In this document: positions 24,001-36,227 of the stretch, in pieces
Layout of the letters: the number at the start of each line of letters is the position of its first letter
How positions within the stretch are numbered: position 1 is the first letter of the stretch
Origin: Chlorella sorokiniana
Lineage: Eukaryota > Chlorophyta > Trebouxiophyceae > Chlorellales > Chlorellaceae
Direction: 5' to 3'
NCBI GenBank assembly: GCA_025917655.1
Contig: CP084610.1
Location: 1,426,001-1,490,000 of the forward strand
DNA length: 64,000 nucleotides
The notes under the pieces: generated by a model
Database searches by the model: none
Seen by the model: the letters and a program-made list of their open reading frames with translations, nothing else
What the model was told of the DNA's origin: nothing
Translations under genes and position numbers: made by a program

Positions 24001-27000
24001 CGCTGACTGCGCAAGGTCCTGGCTGCCCGCTTTCTGCGGGCATGGGCCTCAGGGCAGGGGCAGCTTGCCTCCCGCCGTCCATGGGCCACATACGCGCTGA
24101 CTTGGCAGCCCCCTGGCGGTACAGGTTCCTCAAGGCGCGGTACGTGGAGTACACCGACGACACCTTCACCACCAAGAAGGAGCGCAGGTGCGCATGTGTT
24201 GGTGCGCATGTGCGACTTGTGCCGGACGGACAGGAGGGGGCTGCTGCGTGCCTTCCTGGGCAAGCCCTCCTCCTCCCCCTGTCTGTCCATGACCGCCCCT
24301 CTGAACCTCTGCTTGCTGTCGCCCTCCACCTTTGCCCACTAGCAGCGCGGAGGACGAGTACCTGGGCCTGCTGGGGCCCATCATCCGCGCCCAAGTGGGG
24401 GACACCATCAAGGTGGTGTTCAGGAACGACCTGCGCTTCCCGGTGCGCGCGCCACACCAAACGCCGGCGCCCGCCCCCGCTCACGCGTGTCGCATTGCAA
24501 GGCTCGGCATCGGCTGCCTGGTCTGTTCATGGCTAGGCGCGTTTGCCTACCGCTGCGCCGGTGCCTCTGCGCCTCCTGCAGCCACGCTGCACCCGCACGG
24601 CGTGGCCTATCTGAAGAGCTCCGAGGGCAGCCCCTACTTTGACGGCACCATGGGTAGGGCGCTGCTCACCGCTATGTTCTGCCTGGGAGTTGAAAAGGAA
24701 GGGAGAATGGGGTTCCTGTGCAACCTTGTCCTTCCCGGATCTCCGCATGATGTTGTGGATGGCGCATTATCCACCGCGCAGCCTGCCTGGCGACAGCCCC
24801 TGCCCACCCTGCTCTTGCGGCGCCGCTCTCGCTGCTGCAGGCGCCGACACCGAGGACGACGGCGTGCCGCCCGGCCAGACCTACACCTACACGTGGCACG
24901 TGCCAGAGACCTCGGGCCCCGGCCCCTCCGACCCCTCCACCCTCGTCTGGATGTACCACAGCCACACGAGTGCGTTGCCGCAGCTGTACCGCCGCGCCGG
25001 CTGAAGGCCCGCTGGCGGCCAGACGCTCGCTGCCCGTCTGCCTGCCTGCCGACTTGCCCTGCATGCAGCCGACTCCTCGTCTTGCCTGTACCCAATCCCT
25101 GAATCACTGCCTGTCTCCTCGGCGCCTGCCCTGCACTGCAGACGAGGTGGCAGACACGTACGCCGGCCTTGTGGGCGCAATCATCATCGGCCGCGCCGAC
25201 GCGCTGGACCCCACCTCCCTCCGCGCCCGCGACGTCGACCGGTGAGTGCCGCTGCCACGTTGGTGTGGGGCTGCAGCGCTGCAGCCTTGAGCCCAGCCGA
25301 GGCCGGACCGTCTGCCTTGTTGCTCCGTGGGAATTCCTCAGCGCGCGCGCCCCCACCACCACCACCACACCACCACACCACCCAACCCCCACCCCCTTAT
25401 CCTACGCCTACACACTTCCCCTCCATGCCTCAACACCCCCCTTTCAGCGAGGTGGTGCTGCTGTTCATGGTGTCGAACGAGATGCAGTCGCTCTACGCAG
25501 ACGCCAACGCGCAGGACTGGGGCTTCACCTCCATCCAGGGTGACCGCGCGCCGCTGCTGCCGCAGCTCCGCCCCACGCGGCATGGGGGCAGGGCAGGGTG
25601 CTGGATGGCGGCCGGCTGAGGGGGGACAGGGGGAGGGAGTTGGAGGAGAGAAGGCGGTGCCAGGGCTTGCGGGCAACAGCACCTGTGACCCTTCTGCCCC
25701 CTGGCCCCGCACCTGCTGGTGCAGCCTGGGAGGCTGTGGCGGAGGAGGCCTTCGTGGCGCAGGCCGCCTCCGACCAGCAGCTGGCGGTGCAGCAGGAGCA
25801 GCTGGATGCCGCCGCCGCCGCCGCCGCCGCCACCCCCGTGTCCGCCAACCAGACGGCGGCGGCTGGGCGGCGGCTGCTGGAGGAGGAGGAGGAGGAGGAG
25901 GGCTACGAGGAGCCGCTGCTGAAACACGTCGTCAACGGTAAGGCTGGGGGGTGGCCAAGCTGCCGATTGCTCGGCAGGCGCTGCTCTGTGAGCGCCCTGC
26001 GCTGTGCCGCCGAACGTGCGGTGCTGTGGGCGTGCCCGCCCTGCCTCTGGCTGCTGTCCTGCCGCGCCCTGCAGCAGTGCTTCCCCGCCGTCATGCGTGC
26101 TTGCATGCCCCGAGATAGTGCAGGCTGTGGCCCGCTGTGGCACCTCCACCGTGTAATCTTTAATACCCTCTCGCCTGCCCTCCTGTAACGCTTTGCAGGC
26201 TTCGTATACTGCAACGGCCGCGCCCTCACCTTCACCCAAGGCGAAACCGTTCGCATCCACGTGATGGCCCTGGGCACTGAGGGTGAGCCCTGCAGCAGCT
26301 GCCCGGCGGCTTGGGCCACCTCGGCTCGCGCCTGATTGGGCTGCTCCCGTGGCTCGCCACCTCCGCGACCGACGCCAAGCCGCCTGCGGCCCCTCATCCC
26401 TGCCACTGTGCCTCTGCCTGGCCACCCTCCTGCCGCAGTCGACATGCACACCCCCAACTTTGTGGGCCAGTCCATCACTGCCGACGAGCAGCGCGGCGCC
26501 GCCATTGGGTGAGCCGCGCTGGCTGCCTGCGGCATGCAGGCCTGCGTCGGGCGCCCCTCCGTGCTTGCCTCTCCCGTGCTCGCAGGTACCTGCGCAGGCG
26601 ACATTCCCATCCCTGGCATTCTGAATGCCCCGTCCCTGCTGTGCTCCCCCTTGCCAACCACAGCATGATGCCGGGCGCCATGCACAGCGTGGACATCGTG
26701 ATGGCCAATCCCGGCACCGGCCTGGTGCAGTGCCGCGTGGCAGACCACATCTCAGCCGGCATGCGGGCGCTGGTGGTGGTGGAGGGGTCGGAGGCGGTGG
26801 AGGCGGCGCAGGAGGCCGCCGCCGCCAGCGCCGCCGTGCGCCGCTACTTCATCGCCGCCGAGCCCGTGGACTGGGACTACACACCGTCCGGCCGCGACGG
26901 CTGCACCAACAGCACCTTCGGGTGAGGGCTCCATGGTGGTTTCTTTGTTTGATTTTCATTTTGGTATTGTTGCCCCCAAAGCTGCCTTGCTCTGCATGCT

Positions 27001-28334
27001 GGTTTTGGGCTCTCGCTCCTTCTGCGCCTCCAACCGTTGGCCATGCTGATGCTGACTGGCATCTCTGCCGCTGCCCTCGCCCCCTGCCCTCGCCAGCCCC
27101 GATGCCGAGGTGTTTGTGCTGCGCACCAACGCCACCATCGGCTCCAAGAACACCAAGGCGCGGTACGTGCAGTACAGCGACGCCTCCTTCGGCACGCCCG
27201 TGGCGCAGCCGCCCGCGCACGGCCTGCTGGGCCCGCTGCTGTCGGTGGAAGTGGGGCAGAACCTGGAGGTTGTGTTCTTCAACAACCTCGACTTTGAGGT
27301 CAACCTGATGCTGGACGGCGGGCTGGAGCTGCTCTCCGGGGCCGGGGGTGGCGACCTGACCGCGCCCGTGGCCCCGGCGACGCCGTCACCTATCGCTACT
27401 ATGTGCCCGAGAGCGCGGGCCCCGCTGGCGGCGACCTGTCCAGCGTGGCCTACGCCTACACCTCGTCGGTGGACCTGGTGGGGCACCCCAACGCGGGCCT
27501 GGTGGGAGTGCTGCACGTCGGCGCCAAGGGGGCGCTGAAGGGGTGAGTTTGTGTGTTTGTGGGTGTGGGTGTGGGGGTGGGGGCGGGGGCTGCCGCCATC
27601 CGGGACACGGCCCTGCTGCCAGCAGTTGCTGCATGCCCAGCTGGCACAGGCAGGCAGCGCATTGCCTGCACTGAAGAGCAGCACGGTTGACTTCATCCCG
27701 CCATCCCGCCTCCAACCTTGTGCAGCAACAGCAGCGTGCCTGAGGGCGTGGACGAGGTGCTGCCGCTGCTGTTCACCATCCTGGATGAGGGCAGCAGCCC
27801 CTTCCTGCAGCAGAACATGGAGGCTGCGGGGCTCGGCGTGGAGGCCACCTTCCAGCGTGAGCCCGAGTGCGGCTGCGAGGCAGCTGCTTTGCCCGCAACA
27901 ACAACAACCTGAAAGCCCCGGGAGGGTGCACCGTAGAAAGCAGATGGGAAACAGTCTTGTGCATGCCCTCGTGGCCCGTCAGCCAGCTGATCCATCCCCT
28001 CTGCATGCCTGCCTGCAGCCGGCTGGGGGAGTCCAACCTGAAGCACGCCATCAACGGCTTCATGTACTGCAACCTGCCCGGGCTGCAAGCCGCGCGCGGC
28101 TCCACCCTGCGCCTCCTCCTGCTGGGCATGGGCTCGGAGGCCGACATGCACAGCCCCGTGTTCACGGGGCAGGTGCTGAGCGGCAAGAGCACCGCGTACC
28201 AGACGGCGGAGCTGATGCCGACGGTGACGCGCGTGGTGGATGTGCGGCTGGAGCAGGCGGGCAGCTGGCCCGTGTACTGCGCTGTGCACGACCACTACAC
28301 GGCCGGCATGCGCGCCACGCTGGAGGTGCAGTGA
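21071..28334 (+). CDS. Ceruloplasmin-like multicopper ferroxidase, copy 1 (FOX1-like)
   Basis: Large multi-exon six-cupredoxin-domain oxidase resembling ceruloplasmin, hephaestin and algal FOX1, expected to oxidise Fe(II) outside the cell. MRRLMMRQAAPPLLLALLLA (start 21071) is a signal peptide. Three repeats begin FYIAADEVEWNYAPSG, YYIEAEEVEWDFAP and YFIAAEPVDWDYTPSG. Type 1 copper ligands are complete in domains 2 (LIHCHVADHINAGM), 4 (VQCRVADHISAGM) and 6 (VYCAVHDHYTAGM). Trinuclear-cluster His pairs occur only in domain 2 (LHNLHMHGNTF and HCH) and domain 3 (LHPHGVAY and MYHSHT). Domain 4 has poly-Ala/poly-Glu insertions. Frame jumps sit at 21807-21810, 23864-23868 and 27372-27375. No C-terminal anchor is seen; it ends MRATLEVQ. 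A second copy follows in tandem. Confidence 0.9.
25807..25900 (+). repeat. Poly-Ala and poly-Glu codon runs in ferroxidase 1
   Basis: GCC repeats (25807-25831) and GAG repeats (25880-25900) encode low-complexity insertions in a linker before domain 4. The tandem paralogue has different, Ser/Arg/Trp-rich sequence at the same place. Confidence 0.8.
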
Positions 28335-29149
28335 CGGCGGTGAGAGGCTCACTCATGGAACGCATTTGCGCCTGGCAGAACCCACGACTTTCTTTTTCCA
28401 TGCCTGTTGCGGCTGGCTTACCCTCCCTGTTCCTTGTTTCTAAATTCACAGTCTTGCATTTTCTCTGAGTGCGCACGCGCCGGTTTTCCAGCCTGGCTGC
28501 CCCTGGCGCTGCTGCTCTTGGAACCATTCATGTTCGCTCCTGCTTCCTTGCTCTCTTTCACAGCAACCCACTGCCAGCTGGAATGAACCACCTGCTCGGT
28601 TCTAAGCTGTCGTCAATAATGGTAACGCCACCCACTCAGTCTGGTCGTCAGTGTACAGGCGACGGCCGCCCGCGGAACATTGGCGGCGGCGGCGGTGGGT
28701 TGTGCGCACTCGGCAGACTTCGCTGTCGTCGTCTTGAACAGCGCCCTCACTTGCAAGTGGCTGCCTAAGCTGAAAGAGCAGAAGACCTGAGCGAAGACGC
28801 TAACATCGATGCGAGCAACCTTGCACCCTAATTATACGTATTCAAAGTTTTCTAATTAAATAGCTGAATCGATAATCTAAATGATTGCACAGTGCGCAGT
28901 GCGACAGTCAGCGCAGTTTCCCTTTCCGAACCCCAAGATGCCACGCAGCCGCAGATTCTCTGGTATTCGGGGCCTCGTTCTCGCCACTAATTGCATTATC
29001 AGGCACCATATTTCCTTTCAAGTGCAATCAAAAGCCCTCCATCCCATCCGCGCGGTACAGCATAAGCAGGAAAAGGCGCCAGAACCCTGCCTCTGACTAT
29101 AAATCAGCATGCCACACCAGTGAGACACGAGAATCGCGCTTTGGGAAGT
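28335..29149. other. Intergenic region between tandem ferroxidases
   Basis: About 800 bp, noticeably more AT-rich around 28,790-28,900 than its surroundings. It should hold the 3' UTR of copy 1 and promoter of copy 2. No gene recognised, and no strong similarity to the region upstream of copy 1 is evident by eye. Confidence 0.45.
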
Positions 29150-32100
29150 ATGCAGACGCGCGCCCGGGTCGCCAGCACGCTGCTCCTGGCGGCCGTGGCG
29201 GCGGCGGCGGCCTCCGTGGCCGCTGCAGCTCTCGCCCCCGCAGCAGCCGGCCACGCGTTGGACGCAGGGCCTGCCGCGCAGCCAGATTTGCGGCTTACTG
29301 GCCGGCGCCTCCTGGCGCAGCAGCAGGGCGGGGGCAGGCGGGCCCTCAGCCCGATTGGCTGCTGAGCACGGGGCCAGCGTACTACGTCGCCGCCGATTTT
29401 GTCGACTGGAACTACGCGCCCTCGGGCCTCAACCTGTGCAGCAACGAGGAGCTGACGGGTGGGCGGCGACGCAAGGGGCGAAGCAAGATGAGGATGCAGG
29501 AGGCAGCGGTGCAGTCTCTTGCCGCGGCCCCCGGCCTCGCATCGCACCTGCTGGGGTCCACCCCCTTCCTGTGCTGCCCTGCCCTGGCTGTGATGCAGGA
29601 GACGCGGCGGTGTGGGGCGCCGACGGTCTGGGCGTGGCGTTCAAGAAGGCGCAGTTCCGCGAGTACACAGACCGCAGCTTCTCCAAGCTCAAGCCGCGGC
29701 CCGCGTCGGAGGCGCACACGGGCCTGCTGGGGCCGGTGCTGCGCGCCGCGGTGGGCCAGGTGGTGACGCTGGTGCTGCGCAACAACCTCAACTTCTCCGT
29801 CAACCTGGAGCCAGCGGGGGTGCGCGCTGATGTGGCGGAGGGCGAGGCGCCCGACGCGGCGGCGGCGCTGGCGCCCGCGGTCCCCCGGCGGCATCTTCAC
29901 CTACTACTGGCGCATCCCCGCCAGCATGGGGCCCGGACCCCTGGAGCCCTCTGCCAAGCTGTGGCTGTACCGCTCCACCGTCGACCCTGTGGGGCACGCC
30001 ACAGCCGGCCTGCTGGGCCCGATGCTGATCAGGTGCTGATGTGGCAGCCGCACTTTGTGCCTCCATGGCTGCCGCAGCGGCCCCAGTTTGGGGTGGCGGC
30101 CCCAAGCCTGCCGGCCACCACACTGCAGCTGAGCGTTGGCTTACCCTGCTCTTCTGCTGCAGCAACTCCCCGAGGTGAACACCGGCGACGTGGCGGCGGG
30201 GCAGGAGCGTGACGTGATCACCGTGCTGCAGGTTACGAACGAGGGCGCCAGCCCCTTGTACCCGGCCAACCTGGCCGGCCGCACGGCAGGTGCGTGTGTG
30301 CCAAGGGGTGTGGGGGAGAGGGGGTTCGGTCGCAGCGCAGCTGTGCCATGCTGGCCCGGCTTGAAGCCGCTCAGCACCAAGCTGCATGCGCGGTTTTGCC
30401 ACGCTGCTCTGCTGTGCTGGCTGGTGCATGGCTGACGCGGGGCCGAGCGCGTGCTGCCCTTGCCCCACCACCCCTTCCGCCCATGCCACCCGCAGCTGAC
30501 CTGGGGCTGAGCGAGGCGGATCTGGAGGAGAGCCTGCTGAAGCACAACATGAACGGCTTCATCTTCTGCAACATGCCGCGCATCACCCTGACGCAGGGCG
30601 AGCGGTGCGTGGGCGCCCGCGGGGGCGGAGAAGGGGGGGCGCGGGAATGAGCTGCGCGTGCGCTGCTGGCACCCGCACCATCCAGGCTGGCAGTGGGCTC
30701 TGCTTCCTGGGCTGCCCGCCAGGCCACAAGAAGCCGCCCCCGCTAGCCTTGCCCTCCGCCAGTCAAGACTCAAACTCGCTCCCTGGGCTCCTCCCCGCCC
30801 TCCTGCCCTGCGCGCAGGGTGCGGTGGCATATGGCCAGCGTGGGCAACGAGGTCGACCTGCACAACCTGCACATCCACGGCAACACCTTCCTCAAGTGAG
30901 TGAAACCGGATGAGGCTGGCCCAGGGTCCGGGCGGCCGGTCCGGGCCACGTGGCTGGCGGGCTTGCTGCACCCTCCCAGGCCCTTGCACCCACCCGTACA
31001 AGCTGCGCCATTCGCCCGCGCTTCTCACACCCCCGCCCCGCCTCCCGCCGCAGCCTGGGCCACCGCTCGGACGGCGCCAGCATGATTCCGTGGACCGCCC
31101 GCTCCGCCGTCTTCTCCACCGACAACGCGGGCACCTGGCTCATGCACTGCCACGTGGGCGACCACATCACGGCCGGCATGCGCGACATGTACGAGGTCAA
31201 GCGCAACCCGGCCATGCCGCCCCAGGGGGCGTGCCGCCGCAGGGGCTCGGCGGCGCGACACGGTGCGGCGCGCAGGCGCTGCCCTCGCTGCTGCTGGGCT
31301 TGACAAGGAGTGCCGCTGTGTTTGCCAGCCACGGCATGCAGGAGCCCGCGCGAGCCGTCACCGCCGCTGCCCTCGATTGCAGCCTCTCCACCCGCTGCCT
31401 GCCCCCTTGCAGGACTTACTACGTTCAAGCAGAGGAGGTGGAATGGGACTATGCCCCCTGGGCGGCGATGCCTGCACCGGCACCCTCACGCCCTGGACCG
31501 AGGAGCAGGCGGTGTTTACCACCGCCACTCACATCAACCCCGGCAGCAAGTGAGGGGGAGGCGGGTTGCAGGCCTGCCGGCGGAGCCCTGCCGACCGCCG
31601 AGGCTGCCACCCGTTCCCCTGCTGACTTGGCAGCCCCCTTGGCGGTACAGGTTCCTCAAGGCGCGGTACGTGGAGTACACCGACGACACCTTCACCGCCA
31701 AGAAGGAGCGCAAGTGAGCGGCTTGCGAGGAGGGGTGGGGCGGGGGCGCACGTTGGCTTAGGAACAGCCTGCTGCCGCTCATTCACAGTGGGGGCGTAGA
31801 CCTGCATGGCTGGACTGCTTCAGCCTTCCCTGTGATACAGCCGAACCGAAATGCTCCATTTACGCACGTCTCTCTACAGCACAAGCACGCGCTGATAAGC
31901 ACCAACCTCCTGGCCCGCCCACCTTCCCGCAGGGGCGAGGAGTACCTGGGCCTGGTGGGGCCCATCCTGAGAGCCGAGGTGGGCGACACCATCAAGGTGG
32001 TGTTTAAGAACGACCTGCGCTTCCCCACGTCCATGCACCCCCACGGCGTGGCATACACCAAGGCCTCGGAGGGGGCGCCCTACGCCGACGGCTCGGCAGG

Positions 32101-35100
32101 TGGGCGCCGCAGCCGGGGTGTGCTGCCTCGGCAGGCCCCCCGCAGCCTGCCTGCCTGCTGTCTGGCCCCCGCTGCTTGGTGGGAGTCGTGCGGGCACCTG
32201 TTGTGGCACGTCCAGCAAATGCCCCTGGCCCTGCTCCGCCCTCCACCCTCCCCCGGCTGCGCTGCTCCCCCAACAGGCGCGGACAGGCTGGACGATCGGG
32301 TGCCGCCCGGCCACACCTACACCTACGTCTGGCAGGTGCCGGAGACGTCGGGCCCCGGGCCCGAGGACCCCTCCACCATTGTGTGGCTCTATCACAGCCA
32401 CGCAAGTGAGTCGTTTGCAGTCAGGGGTGGCTGTGACGCCTGCTTGCATGGGGGAAGAAGGCTGGGGGCAGGGAGGGAGTGTGCACACACGTGGGAACTC
32501 TTTCGGCAAGCAGCAGTCACGCTGTGGCGGCGACCGAGTGCTCGCGCTCCAGCACGCTTGCCGCACTCACCGCTGCCCCGCCTCTGCTGCCTTCCAACCC
32601 GCCAGACGAGGTGCTGGATGTGTACGCCGGGCTGGCGGGCGGCATCGTGATCGGGCGCAGGGGCGCGCTGAAGCCGGACCTCACGGGAGCGGATGTGCAC
32701 CGGTGGGTGGAAGGCAGACAGCGAGGCCGCGTGCTTGTGCGGACAAAGGGGTGGATGCTCTCCTTACTTGTCTGGAAGGGGGCCTGCTGCTGATCAGGAG
32801 CGTCAGCAGCGCCCCGCGCATGCACGACGGCACGGCGGGGCAGCCGGCGTGCAGCCAGCCTGCTGAGCCGCGTGCCTCGCGGCGGCTGCACCCCCCGCCG
32901 TCCTTCTCTCCCCACCCTCGCAGCGAGGTGCTGCTGTTCTTCAGCGTGGTGAACGAGATGGACACGCTGTTCAGCGACATCAACGCGCAGGCCCTGGGCT
33001 TCAGGGATGCAGAGGGTGGGTGCGCTGCGAGGCTGAGTGCATCGGGTCTTGTCCTGCGTGTTTGTATGGACGTTCGCGAGGTGGGGGATTGCAAGGTGGC
33101 AGGGGGTCTGGAAGAAGCGTGCAATGCTGCGTTGCCCAACTCCGCTCCCTGCTTCCCTCCCTCCACCAGCCTGGGCCGCCATTGCGGGGGCGGCGTTCGC
33201 TCGGGAGCTGGAGGTCAGCGGCCAGCTGGCACGTGCCCAGGAGCGGCTGACGGCGGCGCAGGCGGTGCAGGAGGCCTCCAGCTCGCCCAGCACGCGGCGC
33301 CGCTTCTGGCTGCCCTCCTGGCGCCGCCGCCTGCAGCAGGGAGGCGACGACGGCTTCATGGAGCCGATGCAGAAGCACAGCATCAACGGTGAGGGGTGGA
33401 TTTGGGTGTGTGTGTGTGCGTGGGTGTGTGGTGTGGGGGGATGGAGGGGGCATGGAGTGCGTATGCGTTATTTCAAGAGGTGCTGGGGCCCTGCGGAAGG
33501 GCAGCCAGCTGACTGCCTTCCCCACCGTCACAAAGCCATTCTTCATGTGTACTTCATGCCCTGGTATGACTCCAAGGTTTGGCGCCCACCCCTGGTTCCC
33601 TGGCCACTGTACTGCCTGCAGGCTTTGTGTACTGCAACGGGCCGGAGCTGGCCTTTACCCAGGGCGAGCGCGTTCGCATCCACCTGCTGGTGCTGGGCAC
33701 TGAAGGTGGGCTCACTGCTTGAGGGCAGCTGTGCGGGGCAGGCAGCGGCCTGGAACCAGGGCGGAGCTCCCAGCAGGCCCTCACAGCGCGGGGGGTCTTG
33801 ACCATGCTGCACCTTTCTCTCCGCCTCCGCGATCTCCAACACCACCCAGCTGCCTCATTTTCTGGGTTGATTGCCCTCCCACCATCAACATGCACTGCCA
33901 ACCGCGCGTCCAGCCACCCAAACCTCTGGCCAGACAAGCACAGTGCCCCTCCCCTTGCCCCCCAAATGAAACAACGCAGTGGACATCCACACCCCCAACT
34001 TTATGGGCCAGTCGCAGCAGGCGGGACACAGCAGGAGGCCCGCGCTGACGTGCGTCCCCGCTCCTGCTCCCCTCTGCATGCCTGCACCCTGCGCCGCTGG
34101 CCTGCCTGGCCGCCCCCTCCCGGGCGCCTCCTTGCTGCCGTCGACACCCTGCTGCGCTGTGCGCGCTGTGCCCTGCAGGCTCATGCCGGGCGCCATGCAC
34201 AGCGTGGACATCGTGATGGCCAACCCCGGCACCGGGGTGGTGCAGTGCCGCGTGGCAGACCACGTGGCCTCGGGTGGGCCGCCGGCACCCAGCAGCTGCC
34301 TCGCACCTTCCCTCCGTGCCCACCACCTCCGCTGCCCTGTTGCCAGCCCGCCCTTGCGCTCACTCCCGCCCGTCGCCTTCCTCCTGATTACACCATCCTG
34401 CCGGGCGCAGGCATGCGTGCCAGGTTCCGTGTGGACCCGGTGCCGGCTGTGGGCCTGAGGCAGGACGGCCTGGCGGCAGCGGCCCCCGTGCGCCGCTACT
34501 TCGTCGCCGCCGAGGCGGCCGCCTGGGATTACACGCCCCTGGGGCGCGATGCCTGCAACAATAGCAGCTGGGGGTGAGCGGACCGCTGAGCTGGGGAGGG
34601 GGCGGGGGCGGGCTTGCAGCCTTCCTCTGCACATTGTTCGTTATTGGGGACTGATCAACATGCCTGATCCGGGTTAACCCCCTCTCTGGCAGGCCCGAGG
34701 CAGCGCCCTACGTGCAGCCCAGCAGCTCGGGGCTGGGCAGCAAGGTGCAGAAGGCGCGGTACGTGCAGTACAGCGACGCCTCCTTCAGCACGCCCGTGCC
34801 GCAGCCGCCCGCGCACGGCCTGCTGGGCCCGCTGCTGTCGGTGGAAGTCGGGCAGGACCTGGAGGTTGTGTTCTTCAACAACCTCGACTTCCCCGTAAAC
34901 TTTGCGCCAGACGGCGGGCTGGAGCTGCTGCCTGCGGGCGCAGCGCAGGCTGCCGCCGAGCCTGTGGCTCCTGGCAGGCAGAAAACGTATCGCTACTACG
35001 TGCCCGAGAGCGCGGGCCCCGCTGGCGGCGACCTGTCCAGCGTGGCCTACGCCTACACCTCGTCGGTGGACCTGGTGGGGCACCCCGCTGCGGGCCTGGT

Positions 35101-35749
35101 GGGAGTGCTGCACGTCGGCGCCAAGGGGACGCTGAAGGGGTGAGTGCGGGGGAGGAAAGGGGCGCCAATCCCGGTTGCTGGTTGCCGGTTGCTAGCGCAG
35201 AGCAACCTCTGCTGGCATGCCGTACGCTCCTCTGCTGCGGCGTTTACCCCCCCGGGCTTGACCCCTGCCCTGCCGCCCCCTGCCTCATGTCCCCTGCAGC
35301 AGCGACTCGCCTGTGCCAGCGGGGGTGGATGCCGTCGTGCCCCTGCTCTTCAGCGTGATGGACGAAACCGCCAGCCCGCTGCTGCGGCAGAACATGGAGG
35401 CTGCGGGGCTGGGGGCAGAGGCAGCCATGGAGGCCGACTGGGGGAGTTCAACCTGAAGCACGCCATCAACGGCTTCATGTACTGCAACCTGCCCGGGCTG
35501 CAAGCCGCCCGCGGCTCCACCCTGCGCCTCCTCCTGCTGGGCATGGGCTCGGAAGTCGACATGCACAGCCCCGTGTTCACAGGGCAGGTGCTGAGCGGCA
35601 AGAGCACCGCGTACCAGACGGCGGAGCTGATGCCGACGGTGACGCGCGTGGTGGATGTGCGGCTGGAGCAGGCGGGCAGCTGGCCCGTGTACTGCGCTGT
35701 GCACGACCACTACACGGCCGGCATGCGCGCCACGCTGGAGGTGCAGTGA
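29150..35749 (+). CDS. Ceruloplasmin-like multicopper ferroxidase, copy 2 (FOX1-like)
   Basis: Tandem paralogue of the preceding gene with the same domain plan. The N-terminus MQTRARVASTLLLAAVAAAA (29150; an in-frame Met also at 29120) is a signal peptide or signal anchor. Repeats start YYVAADFVDWNYAPSG, YYVQAEEVEWDYAP and YFVAAEAAAWDYTPLG. Domain 2 keeps LHNLHIHGNTF and MHCHVGDHITAGM; domain 3 keeps MHPHGVAY and LYHSHA; domains 4 (VQCRVADHVASGM across an intron) and 6 (VYCAVHDHYTAGM) keep type 1 ligands only. Frame jumps occur at 29330-29334, 29882-29886, 31454-31458 and near 35440. Intron positions mostly match copy 1, but the intron before the last exon is missing. The last ~310 nt are nearly identical to copy 1. 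Confidence 0.9.
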
Positions 35750-36227
35750 TTGCGGCAGCGGCGCCTAGTCGGGGGGGCTGTGCCTTCACATGGCCCCTTC
35801 AAGCCTGCTTCATGTTCCCATTTCATTGACTCTTTACCTCCACCTTTGCTCCCTTGCTGCTTGCTCACTCCCAGCCCACCCGCTCCTACTCTCAGCTCCC
35901 CCACTTATCAGTCTTCAGCACGCACACAAAACCAGCGCTGCATTTCCTACCCCTTATCCGTCCCCCCAATTAGCCTTCCAACAGTATCAGCCACCCTCAC
36001 AGCAGACCATTGTTGCCGCAGCAAGGCTCCTCGCCGCGCTGCCTGCTGCGGAGAGTTTCATGGCGCAGCGGGCATCCTGCTGCTCCTTCTGGCCAGGCCT
36101 CCTTCCAGCTCCAAAGATTGCAGTAGCGCAATACAAAGTGTCGGCAGTAAATAACTCACGGCTTCCAGTCAACAGGGAAAACAGGGAAGGGGGAGCAGCG
36201 GAGGGGGTGCAGGGAAGAAGGGGGGGA
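35750..36227. other. Convergent intergenic region, ferroxidase 2 / PSB33-like
   Basis: About 480 bp between convergent stops, C/T-rich in its first half. No gene recognised. Confidence 0.4.

Noticed and set aside
21071-35749. Interpreting the ferroxidase copies as pseudogenes because of frame changes
   Set aside because: All copper ligands, splice sites and conserved blocks are kept, and each change lies in a G/C run like those in essential genes nearby.
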